This document shows positions 18,771 through 27,533 of a DNA stretch of 64,000 bases, piece after piece. Under the pieces are notes generated by a model. It was not told where the DNA came from, made no database searches, and saw only the letters and a program-made list of their open reading frames with translations. Numbering within the stretch: the stretch's first letter is position 1; each line of letters opens with the position of its first letter. The DNA is from Pseudomonas shahriarae. Lineage in GTDB: Bacteria > Pseudomonadota > Gammaproteobacteria > Pseudomonadales > Pseudomonadaceae. A program made the translations under genes and the position numbers. The stretch covers positions 5,125,001-5,189,000 of the forward strand of contig NZ_CP077085.1 of assembly GCF_014268455.2 (NCBI RefSeq), given 5' to 3'.

Positions 18771-19958
18771 ATGACCTACCGCTCGAAAGTCGCCTGGATC
18801 TTTTTACTGGGCTTCGCCCTGGACCTGGTGAACATGTTTGTCGCCACCGTCGCCTACCCGGATATCGCCCATGAACTGCAGGCTTCGGTCACGCAATTGG
18901 CGTGGATCAGCAACGCATACCTGCTCGGCCTGACCCTGATTATTCCGCTGAGCGTCTGGCTCGCCGCAGTGTGGGGCGAGCGGCGTTTGATCGCCGCGAG
19001 CCTGGGGCTGTTTGGCATGGCATCGGTGCTGGTGGGCCAGGCCGAGTCGATTCAGGCCCTGATCGGCTGGCGGCTGTTGCAAGGCTTGGGGGGTGGATTG
19101 CTGATACCGGTGGGCCAGGCCTTGGCGTACCGACACTTTGCCCCTGGGCAGCGTCACCAGCTGACGGCCCGAGTGATGTCGGTGGCGCTGTTGGTGCCAG
19201 CACTCTCCCCGGCGCTGGGCGGCTTGCTGGTGGACACGGTGTCGTGGCGCTGGATCTTCTATGCCAACCTGCCATTGGCCCTCCTGACCCTGCTGCTGGC
19301 ACTGCTGTGGATAAAACCCGATGTGCCCGCAACCTCGCGACCGGCCCTGGCCTTGGGGAGTCTGTTCAAGCAGATCCGCCACCCGATGCTGCGAGTGGCG
19401 ATGCTGGTGTATCTGTTTATCCCCGGCGTCTTTATCGGCACCAGCCTGGTCGCCATCCTCTACCTGCGAGGCCTTGGATACGACGCGACACGCACCGGGG
19501 CCTTGATGCTGCCGTGGGCACTGGCCTCGGCCCTGGCCATCTACCTGAGCAAGCAGTTGTTCAGCCGGTGCGGGCCCAAGCCATTGCTGCTGGCCGGCAT
19601 GGCCTTGCAATGCGCCGGCATCCTGCTGCTCAATGCTGCCCAGCCCGCCCTGCTGGTGGGCGCCTATGCCCTGATGGGCCTGGGTGGCAGCCTGTGCAGC
19701 AGCACCGCGCAGACCCTGGCCTTTCTGGATATTCCTGCCGAACGCATGGGCCACGCCAGCGCGCTGTGGAATATCAATCGGCAAGTGAGCTTTTGCCTCG
19801 GCGCAGCGGCACTCAGCGCCGTGCTATCGGCCTCGGATTCCTTCACCATGACCTTCTTGATCGCGGCAGCCCTGACACTGCTGCCGCTCTTCGCAGCGCT
19901 GAGCCTGGATACCTCCAGGGTTCGCGCACTGCTTCACCCAGCCAGCGAGACTCAATGA
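18771..19958 (+). CDS. MFS transporter (drug:H+ antiporter-like)
   Basis: This 395-residue hydrophobic protein has about 12 membrane segments and the motif-A-like loop WLAAVWGERRLI between segments 2 and 3. Segment 5 carries a Pro/Gly-rich stretch (LLVPALSPALGG) like motif C of drug:H+ antiporters, so export of a small molecule is likely. It is divergent from a LysR gene, and its stop (TGA) overlaps the start of the SnoaL-like gene, so the two are one operon. The substrate is unknown. Confidence 0.88.
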   Translation: MTYRSKVAWIFLLGFALDLVNMFVATVAYPDIAHELQASVTQLAWISNAYLLGLTLIIPLSVWLAAVWGERRLIAASLGLFGMASVLVGQAESIQALIGWRLLQGLGGGLLIPVGQALAYRHFAPGQRHQLTARVMSVALLVPALSPALGGLLVDTVSWRWIFYANLPLALLTLLLALLWIKPDVPATSRPALALGSLFKQIRHPMLRVAMLVYLFIPGVFIGTSLVAILYLRGLGYDATRTGALMLPWALASALAIYLSKQLFSRCGPKPLLLAGMALQCAGILLLNAAQPALLVGAYALMGLGGSLCSSTAQTLAFLDIPAERMGHASALWNINRQVSFCLGAAALSAVLSASDSFTMTFLIAAALTLLPLFAALSLDTSRVRALLHPASETQ

Positions 19959-20362
19959 TGATTGATTACAGCGACTTTTTTGAAGAAGTGATCCAGACCC
20001 ACATCGAGATCGAGCAGTGGTTTGCCGGCACAGCCCCCGAAGGCACCCTGCAGAACTTGCTGGCGCGCTTCTCCCCCGAGTTCAGCATGATCGCCCCCGC
20101 CACCGGCGCACGGGTGAATGCCGCCGGGGTCCAGGCCCTGTTCACTCGCCTGGGCGGCATGCGGCCCGGATTGAAAATCACCTTGAGTGAACTGACCGGC
20201 ATCGACCGCCATGCGCGGGGTGCCACGGTGACCTACCGTGAGCATCAGGTTGATCACAGCGCCAGCCAGACGGATCGCCGGGCCACCGTGGTGTTCGAGA
20301 AACAGGCCAGCGGCGCACTGCTGTGGCGGCACCTGCATGAGACCTATATCCAGGGCCAATAA
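19955..20362 (+). CDS. SnoaL/DUF4440-like NTF2-fold protein
   Basis: A 135-residue protein with the pattern of NTF2-like (SnoaL/ketosteroid isomerase-type) small domains: an amphipathic N-terminal helix (FFEEVIQTHIEIEQWF), a middle FSPEFSMIAPATG strand and a C-terminal beta sheet ending WRHLHETYIQ. Such proteins are small enzymes or ligand-binding folds; the specific role is unknown. Two tandem ATG codons (19955 and 19958) overlap the MFS stop, so translation is coupled to the transporter. Confidence 0.75.
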   Translation: MMIDYSDFFEEVIQTHIEIEQWFAGTAPEGTLQNLLARFSPEFSMIAPATGARVNAAGVQALFTRLGGMRPGLKITLSELTGIDRHARGATVTYREHQVDHSASQTDRRATVVFEKQASGALLWRHLHETYIQGQ

Positions 20363-20408
20363 CCCTCCCCTGCAGGAGCCGGCAGGCGACGTGCCTGATG
20401 CCCTCTGT

Positions 20409-21269
20409 TTAGTTTTGTGCCTGGTTGACGATCACCGTGCAAGTAATCCCCGCCGCCAGCAACACCCCCTCCGGCACTTCATCAATATGGATCCGCACCG
20501 GTACCCGCTGGGCCAGGCGTACCCAGTTGAAGGTCGGGTTCACGTCGGCGATCAGTTCGCGGCTCTCGGGGTTGTCGCGGTCGTAGATGCCGCGGGAGAT
20601 GCTTTCCACATGGCCCTTGAGGGTCTCGCCGCTCATCAGTTGCATATCGGCTTTATCACCGACTTTCACATGGGGCAGCTTGGTTTCTTCGAAGAAGCCG
20701 TAGACCCAGAACGAGTTCATATCGACTACGGCCATCTTGGCTTCGCCAATGCGCGCATAGTCGCCGCGATGCACGTTGAGGTTGGTGACATAGCCGTCGA
20801 CCGCTGACACGACTTGCGTGCGTTTCAAGTTCAGTTCGGCGGCCTCCAGTTGCGCCAGGGCATGTTGGTAGTCGGCCAGGGCCGAGTCGGCGATGTTGCT
20901 GGCGTCGTCGCGGTTCTCTTTGGAGATCACCAGGGCGTCGAGGTCGGCACGGCGGTGGGCGTTGACCTTGCGCATCTCCCAGGTGGCTTTGCGTGAAGCG
21001 ACCAAAGATTGCGCCTGCTTGACCGCGATGCGGTAGTGCTCGGGGTCGATCTGCATCAGCAGGTCGCCCTTTTTCACCAACTGGTTGTCACGCACCGGCA
21101 CATCCACCACTTCGCCGGTGACGTCGGCGGCCACGTTGATGATGTCGGCGCGCACCCGGCCATCGCGAGTCCATGGGGTCTGCATGTAATGGACCCACAA
21201 GGTGCGGCCAATCCAGATCGCCAGGGCCAGAACCAGCAGGGTTGCGAGCAGGCTGAAAAACTTTTTCAT
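20409..21269 (-). CDS. aaeA: HlyD/EmrA-family membrane fusion protein, AaeA-like
   Basis: The 286-residue protein has one N-terminal membrane segment (about 5-25), a biotinyl-lipoyl-like half (VVDVPVRDNQLVKKGDLLMQIDPEHY), a coiled-coil region (about 75-130) and the complementary lipoyl half followed by a beta-barrel. This is the periplasmic adaptor of an AaeAB-type efflux system for aromatic carboxylic acids. It is the last gene of the operon formed with 21280-25176, ten bp after the DUF1656 gene. The symbol is by similarity of operon architecture; the substrate is inferred. Confidence 0.85.
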   Translation of the reverse strand: MKKFFSLLATLLVLALAIWIGRTLWVHYMQTPWTRDGRVRADIINVAADVTGEVVDVPVRDNQLVKKGDLLMQIDPEHYRIAVKQAQSLVASRKATWEMRKVNAHRRADLDALVISKENRDDASNIADSALADYQHALAQLEAAELNLKRTQVVSAVDGYVTNLNVHRGDYARIGEAKMAVVDMNSFWVYGFFEETKLPHVKVGDKADMQLMSGETLKGHVESISRGIYDRDNPESRELIADVNPTFNWVRLAQRVPVRIHIDEVPEGVLLAAGITCTVIVNQAQN

Positions 21270-21279
21270 CGGGGCATTC

Positions 21280-21480
21280 TCAACGGTAGACAGTCAGCGC
21301 CATGGCGCCGAAAAGACAGGTGAACAGGCTCAGGCGCAGCAGCGCCGGGTGCCAGAAAAAACGGTACAAATCAAAGCCCGCCAGGAAGCGATCCAGGGCC
21401 CAGGCCAGTGCGGCGGCGATAAAAAACATCAGGGTCATGGTCGGCATATAGATGCCGTGGAACGCGATTTCACGAGGCAT
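21280..21480 (-). CDS. aaeX: DUF1656 small membrane protein, AaeX-like
   Basis: This 66-residue protein begins MPREIAFHGIYMPTM, the typical DUF1656 start, and has two membrane segments (about 13-30 and 45-64). AaeX-like proteins are always found with AaeA and AaeB, but their function is unclear. Its start overlaps the end of the FUSC gene by 11 bases, implying coupling. Confidence 0.88.
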   Translation of the reverse strand: MPREIAFHGIYMPTMTLMFFIAAALAWALDRFLAGFDLYRFFWHPALLRLSLFTCLFGAMALTVYR

Positions 21481-23653
21481 GGGCGACTCCGGAAGGCTTG
21501 AAGGCAGCCAGGGGCGATTGCGGGTCCAGCAGGGAGGTGCGGATAAAGTGCAGGTAGCTTTTCACCCGGCGCAGGGCCGAGGTGTCGAAGTGCGGGGCGA
21601 AGGGTTCGTCGGTGGCCTGCACGCGGCTGATGGCGTGATCGACCGCCACCAGGGCGCGCTCCAGGTTGCTCTGGCTCGGTTGCAAAAACAGCCGCACCAG
21701 CGAACGCCCCATGACCCGGATGGCCTGGCGCCAGGGCTGGGATTGAGCGTACGCCGGGTGCACCGGCAGAATCGCCTGTTCCTTGCGCAACTCAATGATC
21801 GCGTGACCGACTTCAAGCACCACAAACATCCAGCGCAACAGGTTGCGTTGCACCTGTGGCTGGCCGGCGGCCAGGCCATAGGCCTGGTGCAGCAGGTCGC
21901 GGGTGCGGCTTTCAAAACCCGAGGCCAGGCCCTTGAGCTTGCCGCTGATGGCATATACCACTTGCTCACGCAGGTCGCGCTCCAGGCGGCGCCACAGCCA
22001 AGGGCTGTTGGGCGGCAGGATAATCGCCCCCGCCGCGGCGCACACCAGCATGCCGATGATCATGGCGATGTAGTCGTTGATAAAGGTGTAGGGGTTGTAG
22101 ATCGTCAAGTTGTCCGGCACCGAACCGGTACTGAAAAAGATCAGCAGGCCCAGGCCGACCCCGGCGTATTGCGGGCGCGACGAGAGGAACGCACCGAGCA
22201 CGATCACCGGGGCGAGCATCACGCAGAGCAAGGGAAAGCCGTCGATCCAGGGAAACACGAAGAACATTTCGACAAAGCCCACCACGGCGCCGATCAGCGT
22301 CCCGCAGGCCATTTGGAAGGCCATGCGCTTGGGGTTCGGCGTGGCGGCCGACAGGCCCACGGTGGCTGCCGCGATCAGGGTCATGGTCGCGCCGCTGGGC
22401 CAGGCGGTGGCCACCCAGTAACTGCCCAGCACCAGCAGAATGAATGACGCGCGAATTCCCGACGCGGCACAGGCCAGCCAGTTGGTTTTCGGCGTGTAGG
22501 ACTCGTCCCAGTGCTCCCGTGCGTGGCTGTGCTCGGCCAGGGAAGCATGGGTCTGCGCATAGTTGTGCAGGTCATCGACAAAGCGGTACAGCAGCTCGTA
22601 GGCAGTGTGGAAATCCAACTGCTCGGCATCGCTCGGGCTGCTCTCCTGGAACATCGCCCGCAGGCTGCGGACCTTGGCCGGCAGGCTCTCCTTGTAGGCC
22701 GTCAGTTGGCTCACCAGGCGCGCAGCATCGGGGCTGGTCAGGGCGCGCCCACTGAAGCCATCGAGCAGTTCGGCCAAGTCCTGCAGGCCGGGCTTGATCG
22801 CGGCCACCACATGGTCGGCGGCATCGCTGCGTAGGCGTTCGAGCAGCTGGTGCAGGGCGTTGAAGCGCGTGGTGATGCCCATGAACTCACTGTTCAAGCG
22901 ACTCAAGCGACCATTGCGCCGGCGCATATGGGGGTCTTCGAATACGGTGACGCTGCGCAGCCCTTCCAGGCCCACGGCTTCGGCGATAAAGCGCACGTTG
23001 CTGCTTTCAAAACCTTCACGCTGGCTGCGCCCGCGCAGGCCATCGGTGACGAACAGCGCGAAGGTGCCGAAACGCTGGTACAAGGCGTTGCGCATGGCCG
23101 CACTGCTGGTTTGCGGCAGGATCGCGGCACTGACCAGGGTCGCACACAAAATCCCCAGGGAGATTTCCAGCACCCGCCAGACCGCCGCCATAAAGGCGCC
23201 GTCCGGGTGGGCGAGCGCCGGCAGGCCGACCATCGCCGCCGTATACCCGGCCAGCACAAAACCATAGGCGCGAAAGTTACGGTTACGGGTGGCACCGGCC
23301 GTGCACACGCCGACCCAGATCGCCAGCGCGCCAAGGAACAGCTCGGTGTTTTGCGCAAACAAGGCGATCAACAACACCATCACCGCCGACCCCGCCAGGG
23401 TGCCGAGGAAGCGGTAGAAGCTCTTGGCAAACACCTGGCCGCTTTGCGGTTGCATCACGATAAACACGGTGATCATCGCGGTACGCGGTTGCGGCAGTTC
23501 CAGGCGCATCGCCAGCCACAGGGTGAGAAACGCGGCGATCAGTACTTTGAAGATATACACCCAGGTCACGCCATCACTGCGCGCCCAGTCGAAAAAGCCA
23601 CGGCGCCATTCCAGGGAATGCAGCCAACGCAGCGGTGCAGGCAAGGGAGTCAT
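21470..23653 (-). CDS. aaeB: FUSC-family inner-membrane efflux transporter, AaeB-like
   Basis: A 727-residue protein with two clusters of about five to six membrane segments (about 28-180 and 385-535), each followed by a cytoplasmic domain, the layout of the fusaric acid resistance (FUSC)/AaeB family. These export aromatic carboxylic acids such as p-hydroxybenzoate or fusaric acid with an AaeA-type adaptor. It lies 11 bp after the outer-membrane lipoprotein gene and overlaps the DUF1656 gene. The exact substrate cannot be read. Confidence 0.9.
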   Translation of the reverse strand: MTPLPAPLRWLHSLEWRRGFFDWARSDGVTWVYIFKVLIAAFLTLWLAMRLELPQPRTAMITVFIVMQPQSGQVFAKSFYRFLGTLAGSAVMVLLIALFAQNTELFLGALAIWVGVCTAGATRNRNFRAYGFVLAGYTAAMVGLPALAHPDGAFMAAVWRVLEISLGILCATLVSAAILPQTSSAAMRNALYQRFGTFALFVTDGLRGRSQREGFESSNVRFIAEAVGLEGLRSVTVFEDPHMRRRNGRLSRLNSEFMGITTRFNALHQLLERLRSDAADHVVAAIKPGLQDLAELLDGFSGRALTSPDAARLVSQLTAYKESLPAKVRSLRAMFQESSPSDAEQLDFHTAYELLYRFVDDLHNYAQTHASLAEHSHAREHWDESYTPKTNWLACAASGIRASFILLVLGSYWVATAWPSGATMTLIAAATVGLSAATPNPKRMAFQMACGTLIGAVVGFVEMFFVFPWIDGFPLLCVMLAPVIVLGAFLSSRPQYAGVGLGLLIFFSTGSVPDNLTIYNPYTFINDYIAMIIGMLVCAAAGAIILPPNSPWLWRRLERDLREQVVYAISGKLKGLASGFESRTRDLLHQAYGLAAGQPQVQRNLLRWMFVVLEVGHAIIELRKEQAILPVHPAYAQSQPWRQAIRVMGRSLVRLFLQPSQSNLERALVAVDHAISRVQATDEPFAPHFDTSALRRVKSYLHFIRTSLLDPQSPLAAFKPSGVAHAS

Positions 23654-23664
23654 GGGGAACCTGA

Positions 23665-25176
23665 TCAGTGATCGAACACGGCCAAAGCCGCCGGGGTATT
23701 GCTCGGGAGTGTCTTATCGGGTGCCGGAGCATCGCTGCCAGCACCCAGGCCACCGCCCAGGGCTGTCACCAGTTCGGCATGGGCGCTCAAGCGCGCGGCC
23801 TGGACCTGTTGCTCGACCTGCTGCTGGCGAAACAGCAGGGTCTGGGCATTGAGCACATTGAGGTAATCGGTCAGCCCGCGCTGATAGGCGATCATTGCGA
23901 GGTCATAGGTTTTCTGCGCCGAGGCCAGCGATTCGGCGGCGAAGGTTTGCTGCTTGGCCATGGATTCGCGGCGGATCAGTTGGTCGCTGATGCCCTTGAG
24001 TGCATTGACCAGGGTCTGGTTGTAGCGGGCCACGGCAATGTCGTAGCCGGCGCTGGCCTCGCCCAATTGCGCACGCAGGCGGCCACCGTCGAAGATCGGC
24101 GGGGTGATCGCCGGGCCGACGCTGTAGTTGAGTTTCTTGCCGGTGAGGAACTCCAGCATGCCGCCGCCGGTGGCGACGTAGCCGAGGCTGCCCACCAGGT
24201 CGACGTTGGGGTAGAAACCGGCGTGGGCCACGTCAATCCCCCGGGCCTGGGCCGCGACTTGCCAGCGGCTGGCGACCACGTCCGGGCGCTGGCCGAGCAA
24301 TTGCGCGGGCAGTGCCGAGGGCAATTTCAGCGGCGCACCGAGGGCCAGGGTCGGCCGCTGCAAGGTTGCACCCTCCCCCGGCCCCTTGCCGGCCAAAGCC
24401 GCCAGTTGGTTGCGGGTCAGGGCGATCTCTTCGTCGAGGGCGTCCAGTTGCCGATGGGTTTCCGGCAACGGCGTCTGGGCCTGGCTGACTTCAAAGTGCG
24501 TGCCGATCCCGCCATCCAGGCGCTTTTGCGCCAGGTCGAGGATCTGCTGTTGCTGGGCCAGGGTGGCGGCGACGATATCGCGCTGGGCGTAATGCAGCGA
24601 CAGCTGGATATAGGCGCGCACCACATTGTTCTGCAATTCCAACTGGGCCTGGCGTGCCTGGGCGACACGCCTATGCGCCAGGTCGACGGCGCGCTCGCTG
24701 GCATTGCGCTCGCGGCCCCACAGGTCGAGGGCGTAGCTCAGGCCCAGGGCAGCGTTGTTGTCCCAGGTGGTGGAATTGTCCAGCTTGCCGGGGCCGTAGA
24801 ACTGATCGCTGGGCCAGTTGTGGCGCTTGAAGGTGGCATCCCCGTTGATCTGCACGGCCTCGGCCGACTCGGCCAACCCGGCCATGGCCCGGGCTTCACG
24901 CACCCGGGCGGCGGCTTCGGCCATGCTCGGGCTGCCTTGTACGGCGAGGTCGATCCACCGATTGAGTTGCGGGTCGCCATAGGCCTGCCACCACTGGCTG
25001 GTCGGCCAGTGGGCATCCCGGGCGGCGCTCTGGATCGCGTCGTCGGTGGCCAGGGTATTGGCGGCGAGGTGCTTGCCTTGGGGGGCAATTCCTCCGGTTC
25101 CGATGCAGCCGCTGATTGCTAACGATAAAGCCCAAACACTGAGAGTCTTCAGCTCTCTGCTGATGCGACGCGGCAC
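23665..25176 (-). CDS. NodT-family outer-membrane efflux lipoprotein (OprM/TolC-like)
   Basis: The 503-residue protein has a lipoprotein signal with lipobox ISGC near residue 24 and two related outer-membrane efflux repeats (about 60-260 and 275-470) of the NodT/TolC type, including long coiled-coil helices. It provides the outer-membrane channel for the AaeB-like pump encoded just downstream, which makes this an efflux operon with all three layers plus DUF1656. Its promoter faces that of the LysR gene at 25358. Confidence 0.9.
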   Translation of the reverse strand: MPRRISRELKTLSVWALSLAISGCIGTGGIAPQGKHLAANTLATDDAIQSAARDAHWPTSQWWQAYGDPQLNRWIDLAVQGSPSMAEAAARVREARAMAGLAESAEAVQINGDATFKRHNWPSDQFYGPGKLDNSTTWDNNAALGLSYALDLWGRERNASERAVDLAHRRVAQARQAQLELQNNVVRAYIQLSLHYAQRDIVAATLAQQQQILDLAQKRLDGGIGTHFEVSQAQTPLPETHRQLDALDEEIALTRNQLAALAGKGPGEGATLQRPTLALGAPLKLPSALPAQLLGQRPDVVASRWQVAAQARGIDVAHAGFYPNVDLVGSLGYVATGGGMLEFLTGKKLNYSVGPAITPPIFDGGRLRAQLGEASAGYDIAVARYNQTLVNALKGISDQLIRRESMAKQQTFAAESLASAQKTYDLAMIAYQRGLTDYLNVLNAQTLLFRQQQVEQQVQAARLSAHAELVTALGGGLGAGSDAPAPDKTLPSNTPAALAVFDH

Positions 25177-25357
25177 TGCTGCGAATTCCTGAGGTGGTGT
25201 TGCGGGGACGGTGCGGCAATTCTAGGGGGCACGGGGAATGGCGATAAGGTGGGATTCCTGTGAATCTTTATTACCGTTCAGGCGATAATCCATTGGTCGG
25301 GCTCACTCGCCCCCGTAACTTCGTGTCACAATTTGCCATCTCCCTTGAGAGCACCCC

Positions 25358-26326
25358 ATGGACACTTTGCAAAACATGCGCGCCTTCAGTTGTGTCGCCG
25401 AGGCCGGCAGCTTCACCGCCGCCGCCGTACAACTGGACACCACCACGGCCAACGTCTCGCGCGCGGTCTCCAATCTGGAAGCCCATCTGCAAACCCGCTT
25501 GCTCAACCGCACCACCCGCCGCATCGCCCTGACCGAGGCCGGCAAGCGCTATTTATTGCGCTGTGAGCAAATTCTCGCCTATGTCGAGGAAGCCGAGGCC
25601 GAAGCCAGCGACGCCCATGCACGCCCCGCCGGGCAGCTCAAAGTGCACACCATGACCGGCATCGGCCAGCATTTCGTGATCGACGCGATTGCCCGCTACC
25701 GCCGCACCCACCCCGACGTGACCTTCGACCTGACCCTGGCCAACCGCGTGCCCGACCTGCTGGACGAGGGCTACGACGTGTCCATCGTGCTCGCCAGCGA
25801 GCTGCCGGACTCGGGGTTTGTCTCCCAACGCCTGGGGATCACCTACAGCATCGTCTGTGCCTCGCCGGCCTACGTCAAAGCCAACGGCTGCGCGCAGCGG
25901 CCCAGTGACCTGCTCAACCATGCCTGCCTGCGCCTGGTCAGCCCGGTGATCCAACTGGACAAATGGGCCTTCAACGGCCCGGACGGCCAGGAAAGCGTGA
26001 GCATCAACAGCTCGCCGTTCCTGGTGAACTCCGCCGACGCGATGAAGACCGCGATCATCAGCGGCATGGGCGTCGGCCTGCTGCCGGTGTACGCGGCCAT
26101 CGAAGGCCTGCGTAACGGCACCCTGGTACGGATGATGCCGAATTACCGCTCCCAGGAACTGAACCTGTACGCCATCTACCCGTCGCGCCAGTACCTGGAT
26201 GCGAAGATCAAGACCTGGGTGGAATACCTGCGCGGCTCGCTGCCGGAGATCCTCGCGGCGCACCAGGCGGAACTGGTTGCGTATGAACTGAGTGGCAGTT
26301 TGGGTGGGGTGCGGCTGGGTAGCTGA
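25358..26326 (+). CDS. LysR-family regulator, AaeR-like, divergent to the efflux operon
   Basis: The 322-residue protein has a LysR helix-turn-helix at residues 1-60 (MRAFSCVAEAGSFTAAAVQLD...) and an effector domain from about 90. The 181 bp gap to the divergent efflux operon contains a short inverted repeat GATTC-CTGT-GAATC (25253-25266) and repeated GCGATAA motifs, candidate operator material. By analogy with AaeR it probably activates the efflux genes when aromatic acids are present; that is inference. A REP remnant follows its stop. Confidence 0.88.
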   Translation: MDTLQNMRAFSCVAEAGSFTAAAVQLDTTTANVSRAVSNLEAHLQTRLLNRTTRRIALTEAGKRYLLRCEQILAYVEEAEAEASDAHARPAGQLKVHTMTGIGQHFVIDAIARYRRTHPDVTFDLTLANRVPDLLDEGYDVSIVLASELPDSGFVSQRLGITYSIVCASPAYVKANGCAQRPSDLLNHACLRLVSPVIQLDKWAFNGPDGQESVSINSSPFLVNSADAMKTAIISGMGVGLLPVYAAIEGLRNGTLVRMMPNYRSQELNLYAIYPSRQYLDAKIKTWVEYLRGSLPEILAAHQAELVAYELSGSLGGVRLGS

Positions 26327-26331
26327 CCTGC

Positions 26332-26361
26332 CGTCATCGCAGGCAAGCCAGCCTCCCACAT
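26332..26361. repeat. Single REP arm
   Basis: The sequence from CGTCATCGCAGGCAAGCCAG to CTCCCACA matches the second arm of the algK REP doublet, with one extra C. No facing arm is present, so this is a solitary or decayed REP just after the LysR gene. Confidence 0.65.
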
Positions 26362-26460
26362 TTTGCCCTGTGCCCACAGAGGTCTAGCGGTGTCCTGACA
26401 TTCGCAGCGAGGAATGTTAGCGTGCTTGGCATTCTTCCCTGTCGATGAGCCTCACTTGCG

Positions 26461-27435
26461 ATGAAAAAGACTGTCCTCGCCTTCAGCCGTGTCACCCCCG
26501 CGATGATCGAACGCCTGCAACAGGACTTCGAGGTCATCGTCCCCAACCCCAAGCAGGGTGATATCAACGCGCAGTTCACTGAAGCCCTGCCCCACGCCCA
26601 CGGCCTGATCGGCGTCGGCCGCAAGCTCGGGCGGGCGCAGCTCGAAGGGGCGAGCAAGCTGGAAGTGGTGTCCAGTGTCTCCGTGGGTTACGACAACTAC
26701 GACGTGGACTACTTCAACGAACGCGGGGTCATGCTCACCAACACCCCCGATGTGCTGACCGAAAGCACCGCCGACCTGGCCTTCGCCCTGCTGATGAGCA
26801 GCGCCCGCCGCGTGGCCGAGCTGGACGCCTGGACCAAGGCCGGGCAGTGGAAAGCCAGCGTCGGCGCGCCGTTGTTTGGCTGTGATGTACACGGCAAGAC
26901 CCTGGGTATCGTCGGCATGGGCAATATCGGCGCGGCCATCGCCCGCCGTGGGCGCCTGGGCTTCAATATGCCGATTATCTACAGCGGCAACAGCCGCAAG
27001 ACCACGCTGGAACAGGAACTGGGCGCGCAGATGCGCAGCCTGGACCAGTTGCTGGCCGAGGCGGATTTTGTGTGCCTGGTGGTGCCGTTGAGTGAAAAGA
27101 CCCAGCACCTGATCAGCCATCGCGAGTTGGGCCTGATGAAATCCAGCGCAATCCTGGTGAATATTTCCCGAGGCCCGGTGGTGGACGAGCCGGCACTGAT
27201 CGAAGCCCTGCAAACCCAGCGCATTCGCGGCGCCGGGCTGGATGTGTATGAGCGCGAGCCCCTGGCCGAGTCGCCGCTGTTCCAACTGAGCAATGCAGTG
27301 ACCTTGCCGCACATCGGGTCGGCCACCCATGAAACCCGTGAAGCCATGGCCAACCGTGCCCTGGACAACCTGCGCAGCGCCCTGCAGGGCCAGCGCCCGC
27401 AGGATCTGGTGAACCCGCAGGTGTGGAAAGGCTGA
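26461..27435 (+). CDS. ghrB: D-2-hydroxyacid dehydrogenase, glyoxylate/hydroxypyruvate reductase B-like
   Basis: This 324-residue enzyme has the D-isomer-specific 2-hydroxyacid dehydrogenase pattern: nucleotide-binding GIVGMGNIGAAIA at about residues 148-160, the ISRGPVVDEPAL segment with catalytic Arg (near 237), and the catalytic His in LPHIGSATHETRE (near 285). Length and motif spacing fit GhrB, which reduces glyoxylate, hydroxypyruvate and 2-ketogluconate with NADPH; the substrate here is inferred from family resemblance. It appears to be transcribed alone. Confidence 0.82.
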   Translation: MKKTVLAFSRVTPAMIERLQQDFEVIVPNPKQGDINAQFTEALPHAHGLIGVGRKLGRAQLEGASKLEVVSSVSVGYDNYDVDYFNERGVMLTNTPDVLTESTADLAFALLMSSARRVAELDAWTKAGQWKASVGAPLFGCDVHGKTLGIVGMGNIGAAIARRGRLGFNMPIIYSGNSRKTTLEQELGAQMRSLDQLLAEADFVCLVVPLSEKTQHLISHRELGLMKSSAILVNISRGPVVDEPALIEALQTQRIRGAGLDVYEREPLAESPLFQLSNAVTLPHIGSATHETREAMANRALDNLRSALQGQRPQDLVNPQVWKG

Positions 27436-27442
27436 TCGGCAT

Positions 27443-27470
27443 TGTAGGAGCTGGCAAGCCAGCCCCTACA
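27443..27470. repeat. REP-like palindrome after ghrB
   Basis: TGTAGGAGCTGGC faces GCCAGCCCCTACA with a two-base centre and one mismatch. GTTTTTGG follows, so besides being a REP variant it may work as a weak terminator for the dehydrogenase gene. Confidence 0.65.
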
Positions 27471-27533
27471 GTTTTTGGCGCGAACGTCGATAACCCGCTA
27501 TAGATTGTTATCGCTGATCCACAGAAGGTTTTT

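Noticed and set aside
18902..19954. In-frame upstream extension of the SnoaL-like gene through the MFS gene
   Set aside because: It is the +2 frame of the transporter; the real start is the ATG overlapping the transporter stop at 19955.
20363..20408. Possible terminator or REP between convergent genes
   Set aside because: Only a five-base stem (CAGGC/GCCTG) without a T-run; too weak to call.
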